A stretch of 64,000 nt of DNA from Vanilla planifolia (lineage: Eukaryota; Streptophyta; Magnoliopsida; Asparagales; Orchidaceae). Position numbers and translations under genes: made by a program. The DNA is taken from assembly GCA_023846275.1 (NCBI GenBank), contig JAIUJO010000147.1, positions 637,822-701,821 on the forward strand. Direction: 5' to 3'. Shown here piece by piece: positions 62,071 through 64,000 of this stretch; positions within the stretch are counted from its first letter, which is position 1; the number at the start of each line of letters is the position of its first letter. A model generated the notes under the pieces. That model saw only the letters and a program-made list of their open reading frames with translations. It was not told the DNA's origin and searched no databases.

Positions 62071-64000
62071 ATGCACGTACACACACTCATGTACACATCC
62101 ACATAAACTTATACATGTGTTCACACACATACACAATCAATAGCATGCACACATACACATGTATGCACACACAAATATGGACACACATGCACATGCATGC
62201 ATGTATGCACTATTGCACAAACACACACATGTACACAATTGCACATTTACACTCAAGCATGCAAGCACTCAAGCACACACATACACATGCACCCACATGT
62301 ACTAACACATTCACACATGCACATACATAAATGTGTGAATGTGCATATACACACATATGTATGCAGGCACACAAACTAATAGACACATGCACATACATTC
62401 ACACATGCACACATGCACACCCTTGTATAAACACGTTCACACATGCACAAAATCATGCACACACACATAAACATCCACACACATACATGCACATGAGCAT
62501 ATAGACAACTTGCACAAACATACACATACACATGCGTGCATATCCATATGCACACCTTGGTACACACATGCACAAACTCAAATACACATGCATACACACA
62601 TCCATAACCCACACACATAAACATATGCATAGATAAATATAAACACACACAAATGCATGCCCTTGCACACACACAGCATGTACACATACACCCACATACA
62701 CACACACAACCATTGATACATACATAAACATGCACACATACACACATGCATTCACACGTAGACATGGACACTTGCAAAGAACCACACATGCACACACCCA
62801 CACACAAATACATGTAAACATGCATTTGCACACCGATGAATTCAAACACACACACACACACACATGTAAAACCACAAACATATATGCACATATCCAAAAA
62901 CACATGAATGCATATGCTCACCCCTAATAACTTAAAAAATAAAAATTCACACACACAAATACACATGAACAATAACAAACAAACACACATGTACACACAC
63001 ATACATGAGCACAAATAAATGCATAAACACATGCACAAACATGTACATACAAGCACACACATGACACACATGCACAAACACAAATGCACACTCTCACACA
63101 TATACACATGCATAAATGAATGCACATGTACACAAGCATACACACACATGCATATGCACTCATATGCACACATGTGCATGAAAGCACACACATGCACACA
63201 CACAAAAACATGCCCATGCACATATCCCCTACATAAACGGGCATGCACACACACATACATATGCATATACACTTGTACACAAAAGATGACACACACACAT
63301 GTACATAGCCATACGCACACATCAATATATATATGACCACACTTATGCACACATACAAGAATTAACACACACGTGTAGACATACATTTGAACACGCTTGC
63401 ACACATGCATAAGTACAAACATGCATCGACACACACTCTCTCACATGCACATATGTGCACATAAAAATGCACATAATCTCATGCAATCATGCAGGAATAT
63501 CCCCATGCAAAAACACAAATGCACACATGCAAACATAAAAAGACATGCTCATACAACACACACATATACCCAAAAACATGTACACATGCACACACATATG
63601 CACACAAGAACAAATGTGTACACAAACACATACATACACACTAATGCACACATGCACAAATATAGACAACACATATAGACATACACACACACACACATAT
63701 AGATGCACACATAAGAACATGCTCACACATGAACATGCAGACATGAACACACGTACACACATATGCACATGCTCACTTGCACACATGTAAATGCATATAC
63801 ATGAACACACATATATGGACATGCAAACATACACACAAATGCACACACACCCATACCCACTCTTACTAATGCAGACATGAACACACCCACACACTCACAC
63901 ACACATGCATACATGCAAACACAAATACAACCACACATGCACAAACACAATTGCACATATGCAAACAAGCACACCTGCAAATGCTGACATATAAACATAA

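Larger units (their letters stand above)
51219..64000 (+). repeat. CA-rich near-simple-sequence array, at least 12.8 kb
   Basis: From the broken trnI intron to the window end the plus strand is made of (CA)n runs of about 2-8 units broken by ATG, AAA, TTG and similar words (ACACATGCACACATACAAG). This is the same vocabulary as the TG array at 44.1-47.9 kb, read on the other strand. It has no unique island longer than a few tens of bases; the clearest is at about 62,915-62,948 (ACCCCTAATAACTTAAAAAA). It runs off the window. All six frames are stop-poor, giving His/Thr-rich (plus) or Cys/Val/Met-rich (minus) frames of up to 352 codons, which I reject as genes. Confidence 0.92.

Noticed and set aside
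51205-63998. Long open frames in the CA array, the longest 319 and 352 codons on the minus strand
   Set aside because: Same cause as above: low-complexity, stop-poor sequence with no domain, and frames open on both strands at once.
44122-64000. Telomeric or CRISPR-type array
   Set aside because: There is no plant telomere unit (TTTAGGG or variants), no fixed repeat with unique spacers, and the words vary continuously.

Overview
The window looks like repeat-dense nuclear DNA from a land plant, most likely a seed plant. It is very AT-rich outside the simple-sequence arrays. It holds badly decayed plant-type retrotransposons and a decayed nuclear copy of plastid DNA (NUPT) in the plastid order rps12-trnV spacer, trnV-GAC, rrn16, trnI-GAU. 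I found no intact protein-coding gene and no intact RNA gene. Plastid and transposon comparisons are from recalled family consensus, not from alignments run here.

Layout. 1-15.4 kb is AT-rich DNA with few landmarks: small tandem repeats, a compound TA/GT microsatellite near 5.6 kb, one copy of a ~0.7 kb dispersed repeat (about 7.0-7.7 kb) and a dead LINE reverse transcriptase (about 8.9-10.0 kb). 15.4-17.6 kb is a dead Ty3/gypsy element (gag, zinc knuckle, protease, RT). A second, inverted copy of the ~0.7 kb repeat lies at about 18.0-18.7 kb. 19.6-26.2 kb is a dead Ty1/copia element of SIRE-like type with both LTRs recognisable; the 3' LTR is cut off where a satellite begins.

26.2-44.05 kb is an old, diverged tandem satellite with a monomer of about 400 bp. 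Its orientation flips four times (forward, reverse, forward, reverse, forward). 44.1-47.94 kb is a TG-rich array of near-simple sequence. 48.1-51.22 kb is the NUPT, which carries a 21-bp minisatellite that appears to have grown in place from the plastid rrn16 leader. From 51.22 kb to the window end is at least 12.8 kb of the same kind of simple sequence on the opposite strand (CA-rich). The NUPT is therefore bracketed by simple-sequence arms of opposite strand polarity.

Nothing here forms an operon or pathway. The interest is structural: repeated orientation switching of a satellite, very long TG/CA arrays that keep purine-pyrimidine alternation over long stretches, and an organelle insertion at the polarity flip. 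The many Cys/Val/Met- or His/Thr-rich reading frames in the TG/CA arrays come from stop-poor repeats and are not listed as genes.
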